Shown piece after piece: positions 13,001 to 22,753 of a stretch of 64,000 nucleotides of DNA. The notes under the pieces are model-generated. The model worked only from the letters and a program-made list of their open reading frames with translations, searched no databases and had not been told where the DNA came from. The stretch lies in contig NC_087079.1 in the NCBI RefSeq assembly GCF_026151205.1, forward strand, positions 1,638,028-1,702,027, in the 5' to 3' direction. The stretch's first letter is position 1, and every line of letters starts with the position of its first letter. Position numbers and translations under genes: made by a program. This stretch comes from Bolinopsis microptera (Eukaryota > Ctenophora > Tentaculata > Lobata > Bolinopsidae).

Positions 13001-16000
13001 ATAAGTCTTAAAATTACATTAAAAACGAACATTATATTGTCATGTAAAAATAAGTTCAGATCCTAAGTCCTGAAAAGTTCTAACTTGGCCGTGGATTTAT
13101 TAAATTCACGGCCCCGGCCCCGGCCAAATTCCAGAACGGCCAATTCCCGGCCCGGCAAAATTTGGACATTCCCGGCCCCGGCCCCGGCCCCGGCCAAATC
13201 CTACCCCCGGTCGTTTACTGGGTGGAAGTCTTACAGAATTTTGACGAGTTGGACAATTTACAGTAAAACCTCGCTTACCGTAAACCCCGATTACGTGATC
13301 CTATGAAATACGTCTCAAAAATGGGTCGAACTCCTTAATTCCCCTATCGGCTTGAGTGCTTCTAAACCATAACCCCTAGTTGGAAACCAGTACTTTGCAG
13401 AGGAAAGGTTGTGATCTGTCCGGGTAAACCCAGACCTACAGTACGACCCGTTTTAGTGTACTATTTCTCTTTCCTCCAAACTGTAGTGCGAATCGGGGTT
13501 TCACTATAATTATTTTGGTCAACTGGTTAAGTTCAGAGGAAGCCTTTGCCATCGAATTTAATTCTGAAAACATTCAAAAGTGGCTAAACGTGATCTTAAA
13601 ATGGAATAATAATGCACATATTATAAAAACGAGCAAAGTGAAGTAGTTGCTGATCACACAATTACCTGTAAATCATGAAATTATTAACATCAGCTGTAGG
13701 AACAGGTTTTTTTTTTTATTGAAATCTTTCAAATCGATCAATTACATACAAATTTACACAATGAATGAACAACATTAAATTTTCTCAAAAGTATAAGACT
13801 CCGATAAAATCAGATTTTCTAGGACAAAATGTATGTAATCAAAGGACCTGAGGGTCACCAAAACACAGATGTTGAGAGCAAAATGCACCTCCTGCACAAG
13901 TATGGGCCCACGAAAATCTTAAATTTTAAATAGAATTTCAAATAGAAACACACAAAAATATCAAAAGCAATCAAATCATATAATAAAGTGAAATCCATGA
14001 TGTGATGACATGCACTAAAATGAGAAATGAGAAATACAGACAACAGGGATTTAAGCTCCTTATGAACATATTGTTAGCTTTAGGTAAACTGCTTCACATC
14101 TCTGTCTCGAGGGAAAAATCTAGATCATAATCAAAGTCCTCCGGCATAATTTTATCCCACATGTAGGAGGTCAATTTGCTTTTGAACTCAGAAATAGTCT
14201 CTATCTCACGTATATCTAGAGGAATATGATTCCATTTGGAATGGGTCCTAAAGTAAAAGTTCTTAGCAAAAGCGTTAGAGCTTGCTCGTGGTAAGATCGA
14301 GCTTACAAAACATAAGGGGTCCATGTGGCTATTTCTTAACCTTGAGTGGCCTTGATATGGTTGCAAATATGAGGGTAAAGTGACAGGAATATGTTGCTTC
14401 ACAATTTTAAAGAAGAAAATAAGGTCAAGAAAGTCGAAGCGGTCTTCTATGGGCATAATCTTAAGCTGTCTGCATTTCTGAATGTATGTGGATGGTGGAT
14501 AACTCATATACTCCTCGCGAAGAATCCACTTAATAGCACGCTTTTGGAGGCCCTCCAGCTTGCTTATCTGGGATTTTGTGACCGGTCTCCATATAACTGA
14601 GCAATGCTCAAATTGACTTCTCATTAAAGTGAGATACAGTACTCTACGACGATTTACATCTTGAACAAAATAGCAATTTCTCCTTGCCATGCCTAATTTT
14701 TGGTTGGCCTTTGAGAGGACTTTAGAGCGCTGGTCTTGCCAGTCGAGATTCTTGGTCACAAAAACACCCAAATCCTTTTCATGATCGACATAGTCAAGTG
14801 CGATTCTTCCCATGGAGTATACAAAGTTAAAGAGTGGTAGGACACTAAGGAGGGAAACTGTTTCGGATATCCTTCCTGCGACGGTGAGGACCTTACATTT
14901 GTCGGGATGAAATCTCATTTTATTAGAAAGTGACCAGTCATGGAGATAATCAATGTCCTTCTGCAGTCGCAGGATATCAGACTCCGAAACAATCTCACGC
15001 CAAATTTTAGTATCATCGGCATACAGTGACAGTTGTGTGCCAGGTGAAATCCCCACTGATATATCATCAATGAACATAATGAACAACAAAGGTCCCAAAA
15101 TTGACCCTTGTGGTACACCAGATTGGGCGTTTCTCATGGAAGAAAACTTACCACTTATCAAGACCTGTTGTTGCCTGTCTCTTAGATAATCAGTGATGAA
15201 TTTCAGTAGCCTCCCATCAATACCAAATTTGCTCTTTAGCTTAAATAATATAAGATCATGGTTAACTGAGTCGAAAGCTTTGGCAAAATCAAAGTAGACT
15301 ACATCTGTTCTCATATTTTCATTCAGTGAGAGAGCTAGGCTCAGGTCACATAGACCTACAAGATTAGTTGCACATGATCTTTCAGCTCGAAAACCGTGTT
15401 GTTTATCGTTGATCATGCCGTTAGTAAGTGCAAGTAACTCATCTTTAATTATGCGTTCAAGAACTTTGGTGATTAAGCATGTAAGGGATATTGGCCTATA
15501 ATTTGAAACCTCGTGTTTATCACCTTTTTTATATATGGGTACAACGTGTCCCAGTTTCCACTCCCTAGGTAATGTCCCAATGTTGTAACATGAATGAAAT
15601 AATAGTGATAATGGGTATGCAAGCCCAACAGCACAGTTTTTCAAAAGTTTCCCATGAATACCGTCAGGCCCATAAGCTTTGTTAGGGTTAATATTGGAAA
15701 GGATTTTTCGAACCCTTTGGTGGTCAAATGCAATATCAAAGCGCCAATCGTTTGAATAATCAATATCTATGTCGTATAATGATGCTTCAGAGAACTGCTC
15801 AAAGAAAAAGCCATTAAATAAGTTGGCCTGGTCCTCTGGGCAGTTGCGGACAATGCCTTTGTAGCTTACAAACTCAGGAATTCTTTGACTAGCTGTTTTT
15901 GATTTTACATATGACCAGAATTTTTTTGTTACAAGAGCGCTATCATCTGATTCATTTAATGTTTCTCGCATTTTTTGAGCAACCACATTTTTGAAGTTTT

Positions 16001-19000
16001 TCCTGGCAAGGGAGAATGCTATTTGGGCTCTATCGCTTTTATGTCTATCTTTATGCAGTCTTATTTTCTTGCGCCATGCATCATAGCACTCTGAGTCAAA
16101 CCATGGATCTTGTCCATCTGTCTTAACTGAGCATTTCTTGATGAATTTGTCAGTGATATTAAAAAGTTTTTCTTTAAATTTTTTCCACCCAATTTCAGGT
16201 TCTGTGCCATTAAGCAATACATTCCAGTCTGTGTGCCGGAGTTCATGGTTTAACCTCTCCCAGTTCACGTTTTTATAGTTATAGCACATACGCTTAACCG
16301 GCTTCTTCCTATTTACCTTAATGTTGATCTTAAAGTTAAATAATTGAACTGCACGAAAAATTAAATCTATGGTACAGTTAAACCCCGATTTACCGCGGAG
16401 TTCGGGAGAAAGAAATAGGCGCGGTAAATCGGGGTTTGCGGTAAATCGGGGTTTTACTGTATAACTTATCAGTAGCTCGCGCGCAATGTTTAAAATTTAA
16501 ATACTTGCTGGTTCGGTGGCGTTAGTTGTATTGATAAGAAGTTGCACGTGCACGTACCTTGATAACGGTGGTGTTAGTGGTATTGATAAGAAGTTGCACG
16601 TGCACGTACCTTGATAACGGTGGTGTTAGTGGTATTGATAAGAAGTTGCACGTGCACGTACCTTGATAACGGTGGTGTTAGTGGTATTGATAAGAAGTTG
16701 CACGTGCACGTACCTTGATAACGGTGGTGTTAGTGGTATTGATAAGAAGTTGCACGTGCACGTACCTTGATAACGGTGGTGTTAGTGGTATTGATAAGAA
16801 GTTGCACGTGCACGTACCTTGATAACGGTGGTGTTAGTGGTATTAATAAGAAGTTGCACGTGCACGTACCTTGATAACGGTGGTGTTAGTGGTATTGATA
16901 AGAAGTTGCACGTGCACGTACCTTGATAACGGTGGTGTTAGTGGTATTGATAAGAAGTTGCACGTGCACGTACCTTGATAACGGTGGTGTTAGTTGTATT
17001 GATAAGAAGTTGCACGTGCACGTACCTTGATAACGGTGGTGTTAGTGGTATTGATAAGAAGTTGCACGTGCACGTACCTTGATAACGGTGGTGTTAGTGG
17101 TATTGATAAGAAGTTGCACGTGCACGTACCTTGATAACGGTGGTGTTAGTGGTATTGATAAGAAGTTGCACGTGCACGTACCTTGATAACGGTGGTGTTA
17201 GTGGTATTGATAAGAAGTTGCACGTGCACGTACCTTGATAACGGTGGTGTTAGTGGTATTGATAAGAAGTTGCACGTGGGAGGGCATGCTGTCCGTTTCC
17301 GTGGTGACTTGTAAGGAAGTCTGTAGTTGGGTGTTAGCTGGGATAATGCCCATGTGTTGGCCGTCTACGTCGGTTGTAGCGCTCAGTTTCAAACCTCCAA
17401 CCTGTGTGATGGGGTAGAAGTGAGGGAAGATCACTGATCAGGTGAACGAAGTTAACACCCAACTCAAAAACTAAATATTATATTGTTTTAAAAATCATAA
17501 TAAATATTCATTAACTTAAATCGTAATAAACATTGATTAACTGGATGATTGGTTATGGTAATCTACGGATTACAATTGGGCCACAACACAACTTTCGTTA
17601 CACATTATAAAGCTAAAATTATGAACTGACCTCCTTTCCTGCTTTGGTGTTCTCACTGTAGTTCTTAAGTTCTAGGAGCAAGTTGTTCTTCCTCTGCGCT
17701 AGTTCTCTGACCAGGTCTTGTTCTGCATCATTATCCATCAGGTTGTGGGACGAATCCTTGTTGGCGGGAGAGTAACCTCGAACCTTGAGATAGAAGTGTT
17801 ATGACGTCATGACTGAACTGGTCATGAGAAAATGATAACGAAATTATTGATATATTCAACCGCCACATAGCCACATGACTGAATAGTGAATGTTGTTCTT
17901 TCGTTTGACCGTGTATGTGATAATGGTACTATTATTAGTCAAATAGGTTTCTCTTAAAACCACAAAAACATAATTTGAGGTCATAACACCTCAGATGGTA
18001 GAATATACCACCAACTTCAATCTGAAATCTAAAAATAATCAGACGGCCAACCAGATGTCCAGCCACGATATATGGTTGGCACTGAGCCACACGTGACACG
18101 CACGTGACAACACGTGACAACACGTGACTAGTACTCACCTCCCCATCCACACTACAGGTAATGAGCTGTTTAGTCCCGTCCCGCCTGTAGTCGCCCTCTA
18201 CGATGCCAGCCACTGCTGAACCAAAGTTATCTTTAAACACTACCTGGGGGAGGAAACCTTTAGCTATTTCAAAGCGGGGGTGAGGGTAGAAAGATGGTGC
18301 AACTTGCTGAAGATAATTAGAAGATAATATTTAACTAACCATTACCATTTTTACAATTCCACTAAATAATTTTTTTTCTGAGTCTGAAGGCGTCCAATCG
18401 ATGTTCAAATTACCTAGTTTTAAAAATTTAAGGTACCAGTCTGTTTTAAGGTATTGTTCTATCGCCAAACTATTAAACCACCACGAACAAGTTTAGCCCA
18501 CGTGACCAGCACGAACAAGTTTAGCCCAGGTGACCAGCCCACGTGACCAACACGAACAAGTTTTGCCCACGTGACCAGCACATACCTCTCCGTTATGGCT
18601 ACTCCTGGCATCAAGTTTACCACTACTCCACCCCGTGATCAGCTCCGGTACTCCGTCTCCGTTCAGATCATACGAGAAGATGGACACCGCCTGGTTCTTG
18701 GACTTGATCCTCCAGAAGCGTGAGTTACGGTCGTACACTCCCACTGTACCGTTAGCTAGAGCGTACCTGTTGTAGGTCAGGTAAGGAATGTGGCGTGACG
18801 AGATATATCTCTGGTTATTAAACGTGTACCAATACCAACACGCACAATGCAAAATATTATGGATGGAACTAGTAAAATGCCTGGTATTCCACGACAAATC
18901 CAGAACCCATCCAGAATTTCCAAACTCTAGCGACAGCTCCGTGACTGAAAGTATAATCTGCTATCTCATTGTATCCACAGTAAACTTACCCGAACTTGCT

Positions 19001-21496
19001 GCCGTTCATAGCAGCTAGACACGTGACACTCTCGGTCTCAGTGATCTCAGCTATCATCTCATCAGAGTGGAAGACCCTTATCTCGTAGTCCTCAGAACCC
19101 ACCACCAGCTCGTTGATGTTGTCCTGGTTGTAGTCGAGAAGAGCCAGAGAGCACACGTTATCCCCCGTTACTGTCCAGAACTTGTCATCTCCGTCTTCTG
19201 AGAAGCCTGGACAACGAGACAATGTTAGAAATATAGTAGTTATATTACAGTTAGTTGTAAATTATAGTTGTTCTGGATCAAGATGAAGAACTGGGCAGAT
19301 TTTAACATACTTTTAAATAATCCTGTAATTTCTAATTATTATTATATTTGAATAATCACATAATATTCATATTGTTATTTGATACATTGTTGCATAAGAA
19401 CAGCAAGCATATAAAATAATCCTCATACCCTCCACCTACCAGAAATAGAGCAGTTACCACCAGTGAACACCAGTGGAACATCACAATCAGCAATGTAGCC
19501 GTGAGCTATCGTGTTCACCCCGTCCGGACACTCTCTGTAATAATATTGGTGACTTTTTTTGAGATTTTGGACTCGCAGACTACCTAGTTGAGAGTGTACC
19601 ACAACCTAGCACCCTGCCTAAACGTTCAGAACTACCGGACCTATGTGGCAAGCCTGTTCCCTGAACACAAAAAAAGTAGTAATGGTGCAAATAACACTTT
19701 TTGTTGCAGTTATTTTATGTGCCTTTCAGAAAAGTCATTTACAAAATAAAAATTCAGTATACCATGCCCTATAATACCAGAAGATTTATTATGTTTCAAT
19801 CCAGGATTCCAGACCATTTGAAACCGCACAGCTCCGGGGGTCCCGAGTAGTAAGTATATAATAATGCTCACTAACTGACCTACACTAATGGAACCAGCTA
19901 TATCATCACGTGACACAATCACCGAATTATTCCAAACATCCTCGACAAAGAACCCAGGTCACTTAAACCTATAAAATGTTAAATTTGCAGGAACTCTCCC
20001 CCTATTATAACAATAACAGGCAGCTACAAAGTTATTTTGGTACCCTCATATAATCGATTATGCTGTATAAGTATTGGATGTCAGATGTTAAAATAGGGTG
20101 GTGGCGGGTCTCCTTTATTGTACAGACCCCGGTACTGAAATGCCACAACATATTCAGGGGCTGCATTAGGGGCTGCATTTGAGCTCTGAGCTGAAGAACT
20201 TTAGCTGTAGATGTAAGGATGTAGACATAAGCAATTTATTTCAAGATCAACACCCTTCTTTTCTAGACATCCAACTACCTAACAGCCATGACATCATAGT
20301 AAAATATGCAATATTAATCATAGCCACAACTTACATACATGTGACTAAAGAAAGAAAGAAAGAGATTTCCTTGTGTTTTATTGCGTCATACTGAAGATTG
20401 TTATACCTGTAAAAGAGGTCGGAGTTGTTGTGAACGTCGTAGGCCAGGAAGTGAGTCTGTGATCCGACGAACAGGGTATCCTTGTCATCAGCACCCAGGC
20501 ATCCCGCACCCATCGCAGAGATCTGCGGGAGAGAGTGAAGGTGTTATAACAGTGTTATATTAAGGTGTAAATTATAAAGGTGTTATATAGAGGTGTTATT
20601 TTTTATCATACTGTGATCACAACGAATGTGTGAGTTGTTAGTACCTGTAGTACTACTACTATACTACTACTGCTTTACTTTACTTTACGTTGTTTAGCTG
20701 CAAGGGGTCATCTATGAAAACCACCCTTTTTCTTTTACTTCGGACAACCATGGCCGGCACCAGCACTTACAGGAACCCGAAGGATCGATAACTAAGGCCA
20801 GCGACGGTTAAGGTATTATACCACACTTTATTCGCCCGTGGCTCCGCTGTATAGATCATGTACAGCTCCTCATTTAACCCTCACACACACGATTTCTCGA
20901 GAATTCGGCTGAGTAGACCGGGGGGCTGCATTGGTCCATCGGAACCCTTAGCAGAACGGCAACGCCGCTCACCCCATGGCTAGTGGCACAGGCGTAGATC
21001 GAACCCGCAACCTCGTGATTGAGCAGCATATCACGAGTAAGGCAGGTCGACTAACGAACTGCACCGCTAAGCCACTTAGTACTAATACTACAAATAATAG
21101 TAATACCTGTTGCCCAATGTTGAGATAGTAAAGATCAGGTACAAGGTTGTCAGAGGTAACTAGTCTGCTGCTCTTTCCCTCGCTCATCTGGGACCCACTG
21201 AACGGGTTGTGGATAAACACCTAAAATAGTTGTTATTGTTGTTATTATGTTGTATAATATGTTGTCATGGTGCCACATCTCTAACATTTCATGATTTCAT
21301 AATTCCAATTTAACTAATAGTGTGATAAATATTTAAATAAACTATTAATTAATAGAGCGATTACTGTCAATTACTGTACCTTTCCGGCAGAGGTAGCACA
21401 TGCTAAGTTAGGATTTACACCATCAAATTTTCCTAGTGTAACTCTCCGTGGGAGGATCTTCTGTTTTAGCTTTAGTGTAAAGAGTGGAGCTAGCAT
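7050..21496 (-). CDS. BBS2: Bardet-Biedl syndrome 2 protein (BBSome subunit)
   Basis: Complete 16-exon gene. Coding exons from the 5' end: 21380-21496, 21107-21220, 20407-20522, 19440-19534, 18990-19206, 18586-18766, 18139-18243, 17631-17783, 17234-17401, 12066-12211, 9918-10107, 9517-9595, 8955-9085, 8630-8799, 7367-7442, 7050-7178. Every junction has GT/AG ends and compatible phase. The sum is 2187 nt, 728 residues plus stop (human about 721). The N-terminus [18 protein letters not shown], the propeller segments ([25 protein letters not shown]) and the C-terminal helices ([32 protein letters not shown]) are hallmarks of BBS2. Known role: with BBS7 and BBS9 it forms the BBSome core that moves membrane cargo in and out of cilia. 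Exon 8 ([17 protein letters not shown]) is a likely coiled-coil linker. The exon 11 donor is taken as GCA|GTGAGT rather than an upstream GTTTGC. Two large splice-site-containing minisatellites lie at the exon 9 donor and exon 11 acceptor. Confidence 0.96.
10108..11540. repeat. 48-bp minisatellite carrying copies of the BBS2 exon 11 acceptor
   Basis: Thirty copies of the core TGAACTGTTCTTGTGCCTGA lie at a 48-bp spacing: four from 10101 (the first inside exon 11), then one 55-bp step, then 26 copies from 10300 to 11500. On the minus strand each unit reads CTGACCCACCTCCCTCAG, then the first 30 nt of exon 11 (encoding [10 protein letters not shown]). Every unit is therefore a copy of the 3' splice site plus exon start. 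The unit near 10258-10290 also includes the following exon sequence (FELSRQL), which marks a second duplication step. Because 48 is a multiple of 3, long open frames appear on both strands, but they are repeat artefacts. The array fills most of BBS2 intron 10. Confidence 0.95.
11541..12065. other. Remainder of BBS2 intron 10
   Basis: Unique-looking intron sequence between the 48-bp array and the exon 10 donor (GTAAG at 12061-12065). No other feature was recognised. Confidence 0.5.
12298..12436. mobile_element. Solo arm of the TTAA inverted-repeat element
   Basis: Starting at TTAA (12294-12297), GGGGGCTTCATGAAAATT and the following 120 bp match the left arm of the 572-bp element at 39177-39748. 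Shared strings include AGTGATATCTATCAG and TTGTGTTGCGCG versus TTGTATTGCGCG. The opposite arm is missing here. It lies in BBS2 intron 9, just beyond exon 10. Confidence 0.75.
12594..12632. mobile_element. Pogo/Tigger-like terminal fragment
   Basis: TACAGTAAAACCCCGATTTA followed by CCGCG matches the termini of the short elements at 16375, 13261 and 37674. No facing end is seen nearby, unless the sequence up to 13506 is one composite copy. Confidence 0.55.
12866..13217. mobile_element. GC-rich CCGG-repeat MITE-like element
   Basis: A 350-bp island made of GGCCCCGGCCCCGG blocks inside AT-rich intron DNA. The left end reads CGACCGGGATTCCCGG and the right end is roughly its inverse (CTACCCCCGGTCGT). 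It encodes nothing convincing. I interpret it as a non-autonomous DNA element in BBS2 intron 9. Confidence 0.5.
13261..13506. mobile_element. Pogo/Tigger-like MITE, 246 bp
   Basis: It begins CAGTAAAACCTCGCTTACCG after a TA and ends CGAATCGGGGTTTCACTA before a TA. This is the terminal inverted repeat and TA target expected of pogo/Tigger-type elements. There is no transposase frame. Confidence 0.6.
13707..16330 (-). mobile_element. 5'-truncated non-LTR retrotransposon (LINE)
   Basis: On the minus strand this holds the C-terminal part of a LINE polyprotein (14094-16289), a 3' UTR, an AATAAA and an 11-nt A tail ending at 13707. The coding frame stays open a little upstream of the first Met to about 16330, where similarity ends, so the endonuclease domain has been lost by 5' truncation. 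It sits in BBS2 intron 9 in the same orientation as the gene, and the tail supplies a sense-strand polyadenylation signal inside the host intron. Confidence 0.85.
14094..16289 (-). CDS. Reverse transcriptase of a Jockey/CR1-like LINE
   Basis: Uninterrupted 731-residue frame. Residues 1-190 are the linker that follows the endonuclease in such elements ([15 protein letters not shown]). The reverse transcriptase domain follows: [67 protein letters not shown] and the catalytic box YADD at about residue 423. The C-terminal part ([32 protein letters not shown]) is typical of this clade. An intact long frame suggests a fairly recent insertion. The missing endonuclease makes the copy non-autonomous. 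Small frames on the other strand within this interval are shadows. Confidence 0.93.
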   Translation of the reverse strand: MCYNYKNVNWERLNHELRHTDWNVLLNGTEPEIGWKKFKEKLFNITDKFIKKCSVKTDGQDPWFDSECYDAWRKKIRLHKDRHKSDRAQIAFSLARKNFKNVVAQKMRETLNESDDSALVTKKFWSYVKSKTASQRIPEFVSYKGIVRNCPEDQANLFNGFFFEQFSEASLYDIDIDYSNDWRFDIAFDHQRVRKILSNINPNKAYGPDGIHGKLLKNCAVGLAYPLSLLFHSCYNIGTLPREWKLGHVVPIYKKGDKHEVSNYRPISLTCLITKVLERIIKDELLALTNGMINDKQHGFRAERSCATNLVGLCDLSLALSLNENMRTDVVYFDFAKAFDSVNHDLILFKLKSKFGIDGRLLKFITDYLRDRQQQVLISGKFSSMRNAQSGVPQGSILGPLLFIMFIDDISVGISPGTQLSLYADDTKIWREIVSESDILRLQKDIDYLHDWSLSNKMRFHPDKCKVLTVAGRISETVSLLSVLPLFNFVYSMGRIALDYVDHEKDLGVFVTKNLDWQDQRSKVLSKANQKLGMARRNCYFVQDVNRRRVLYLTLMRSQFEHCSVIWRPVTKSQISKLEGLQKRAIKWILREEYMSYPPSTYIQKCRQLKIMPIEDRFDFLDLIFFFKIVKQHIPVTLPSYLQPYQGHSRLRNSHMDPLCFVSSILPRASSNAFAKNFYFRTHSKWNHIPLDIREIETISEFKSKLTSYMWDKIMPEDFDYDLDFSLETEM
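16375..16459. mobile_element. Pogo/Tigger-like MITE, 85 bp
   Basis: A compact near-palindrome: CAGTTAAACCCCGATTTACC at the left and the inverse (GGTAAATCGGGGTTTTACTG) at the right, flanked by TA on both sides. It lies at the truncated 5' end of the LINE and just below the 52-bp array, in BBS2 intron 9. Confidence 0.8.
16515..17277. repeat. 52-bp minisatellite carrying copies of the BBS2 exon 9 donor
   Basis: About 14.7 copies of a 52-bp unit. On the minus strand each unit contains the last 36 nt of exon 9 ([12 protein letters not shown]) followed by the donor AAG|GTACGTGCACGTGC. Fourteen donor copies occur from 17233 down to 16557 in 52-bp steps, and the first is the annotated site. Units are almost identical apart from a few single-base differences. 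Because 52 is not a multiple of 3, each further unit shifts the frame. Reading past the first donor gives a TAA after 11 codons. Confidence 0.95.
18083..18128. repeat. 10-bp CACGTG repeats at the BBS2 exon 7 donor
   Basis: On the minus strand the donor GTGAGT (18133-18138) is followed within about 5 nt by four imperfect copies of TCACGTGTTG. This is one of several arrays abutting exon edges in this gene. Confidence 0.7.
18483..18581. repeat. 28-bp repeat at the BBS2 exon 6 donor
   Basis: About 3.5 copies of a unit containing GCTGGTCACGTGGGC and AACTTGTTC begin about 4 nt inside the intron, after the donor GTATG (18581-18585). Confidence 0.75.
20673..21078 (-). mobile_element. tRNA-derived SINE in BBS2 intron 2
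   Basis: On the minus strand a tRNA-like head has a perfect A box (TGGCTTAGCGG, 21064-21074) and a B box (GGTTCGATC, 20997-21005) at normal spacing. A body of about 300 bp follows, then a GTAAAGTAAAGTAAAGC tail (20673-20688). The element nearly fills intron 2 (20523-21106). It is not a functional tRNA: the acceptor stem does not form and the sequence runs on after the B box. Confidence 0.8.
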
Positions 21497-22676
21497 CACG
21501 TGACTCAAAGATAACAGAGATCAGATAACAGAGATCAGATAAGACAGCTTATTCCATATCTTCCTACAAACCAAACAGTTGGTCATTAACAAATATCTTG
21601 ATAAAATATGACTCAATTGCACTATAGTTTGAAATTTAATGTATTTATAGAGTTTTTCGCTGATAACGTCGCGTCTTGTATTGACATTCTGTCTAGCAGC
21701 AGTCAATTTCAATGAACGCCCATCATATTGGGTTTGACGGAGCTTAAGATTGCTTAATAACATGACTAGGTCAGACTTTTCCGACTTTATCAGAAACTAA
21801 AATACAAAACTTGATCAGACGAGATCTTATAAATTGCTCAACAATGTTAAGTTCCACACGCACGGCCACTAACAGCAGATATTTTATACCTTGATGGCTA
21901 TAATTAGAATAATTCCACGCACCTCCTATACTCACATATTTTCATATACTCACATATTTTGGACATTCCGCCGCTTTTTTAAGCTCAAACTGACCACTTC
22001 ACTGTTCACACGTTTTTTATCACACCTCCACACACTATTTTGAACTGTAAAAATGTCATGCTCTTAATATTCAAATAAAGCAGACTTTGAATTCTGTGAA
22101 AGTCTTATAAATTTATACAATACATGATGTGTTAAATTTTATAATGCAATATTATGCAATAAAATGAATAAATACAATTCGTAATACTTTATGACTTTAT
22201 TAGGTACATAATTGTGACATCTGTTAATGCCCGAATTACCGCCCCAACTACGATACATTTTTCTGCACTGCAAACCCTACAGCTATATAAAATGTATAAA
22301 ACTGACGTGTCAAGACATACCAACTGTGAAAACACCAATAATTGGCATATTAATTAGTAACTCAGAAGTGGTAATCCACAACTAATTCAATAATTGAAAT
22401 AATGGAATAACGTTAAGTCAGTCAATTTATAAACTCATCAAATCATTCAAATTACCACCCCATATAATAATAGCATAATTTTTACAATTGTGCATCGAAA
22501 CTGTGCCAATATAAAAATAGAAATGAGCGATAAATATCGATACTGAAAGCCAGAAAAATGCTCAAAAATGCTGTCATATAATAATTCTTTGATAAACCAA
22601 TAAATATCTTAGATAAAAACGTATGATTATGTACAATAAAAATACCTTTACAAGAGCTGAAAATCTGAAACAAAGG
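21497..22676. other. BBS2-IQCB1 intergenic region
   Basis: This separates the IQCB1 stop (22754) from the BBS2 ATG (21496) on the same strand. Next to the BBS2 start is GAGTCACGTGATG, an E-box-like CACGTG only 3 nt before the ATG. Immediately upstream are two direct copies of ATAACAGAGATCAG (about 21508-21540). No X-box or other coding sequence was recognised. The region should contain the IQCB1 3' end and the BBS2 promoter. Confidence 0.5.
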
Positions 22677-22753
22677 TGACAAAGTGGCTAGCGACAAAGC
22701 GGCTAGTGACAAAGCGGCTAGTGACAAAGCGGCTAGTGACAAAGCGGCTAGTT
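22677..22753. repeat. 15-bp repeat directly after the IQCB1 stop codon
   Basis: Five copies of GTGACAAAGCGGCTA end at the base next to the stop codon (22754-22756). The array is the start of the 3' UTR. A leucine/alanine-rich minus-strand frame here is a repeat translation. Confidence 0.85.

Noticed and set aside
16515..17277. A CRISPR-like array of regular repeats.
   Set aside because: There are no unique spacers; the 52-bp units are contiguous copies of an exon end and donor in a eukaryotic gene.
20997..21074. A functional tRNA gene.
   Set aside because: A and B boxes are present but no acceptor stem closes and the sequence runs on into a SINE body and tail.
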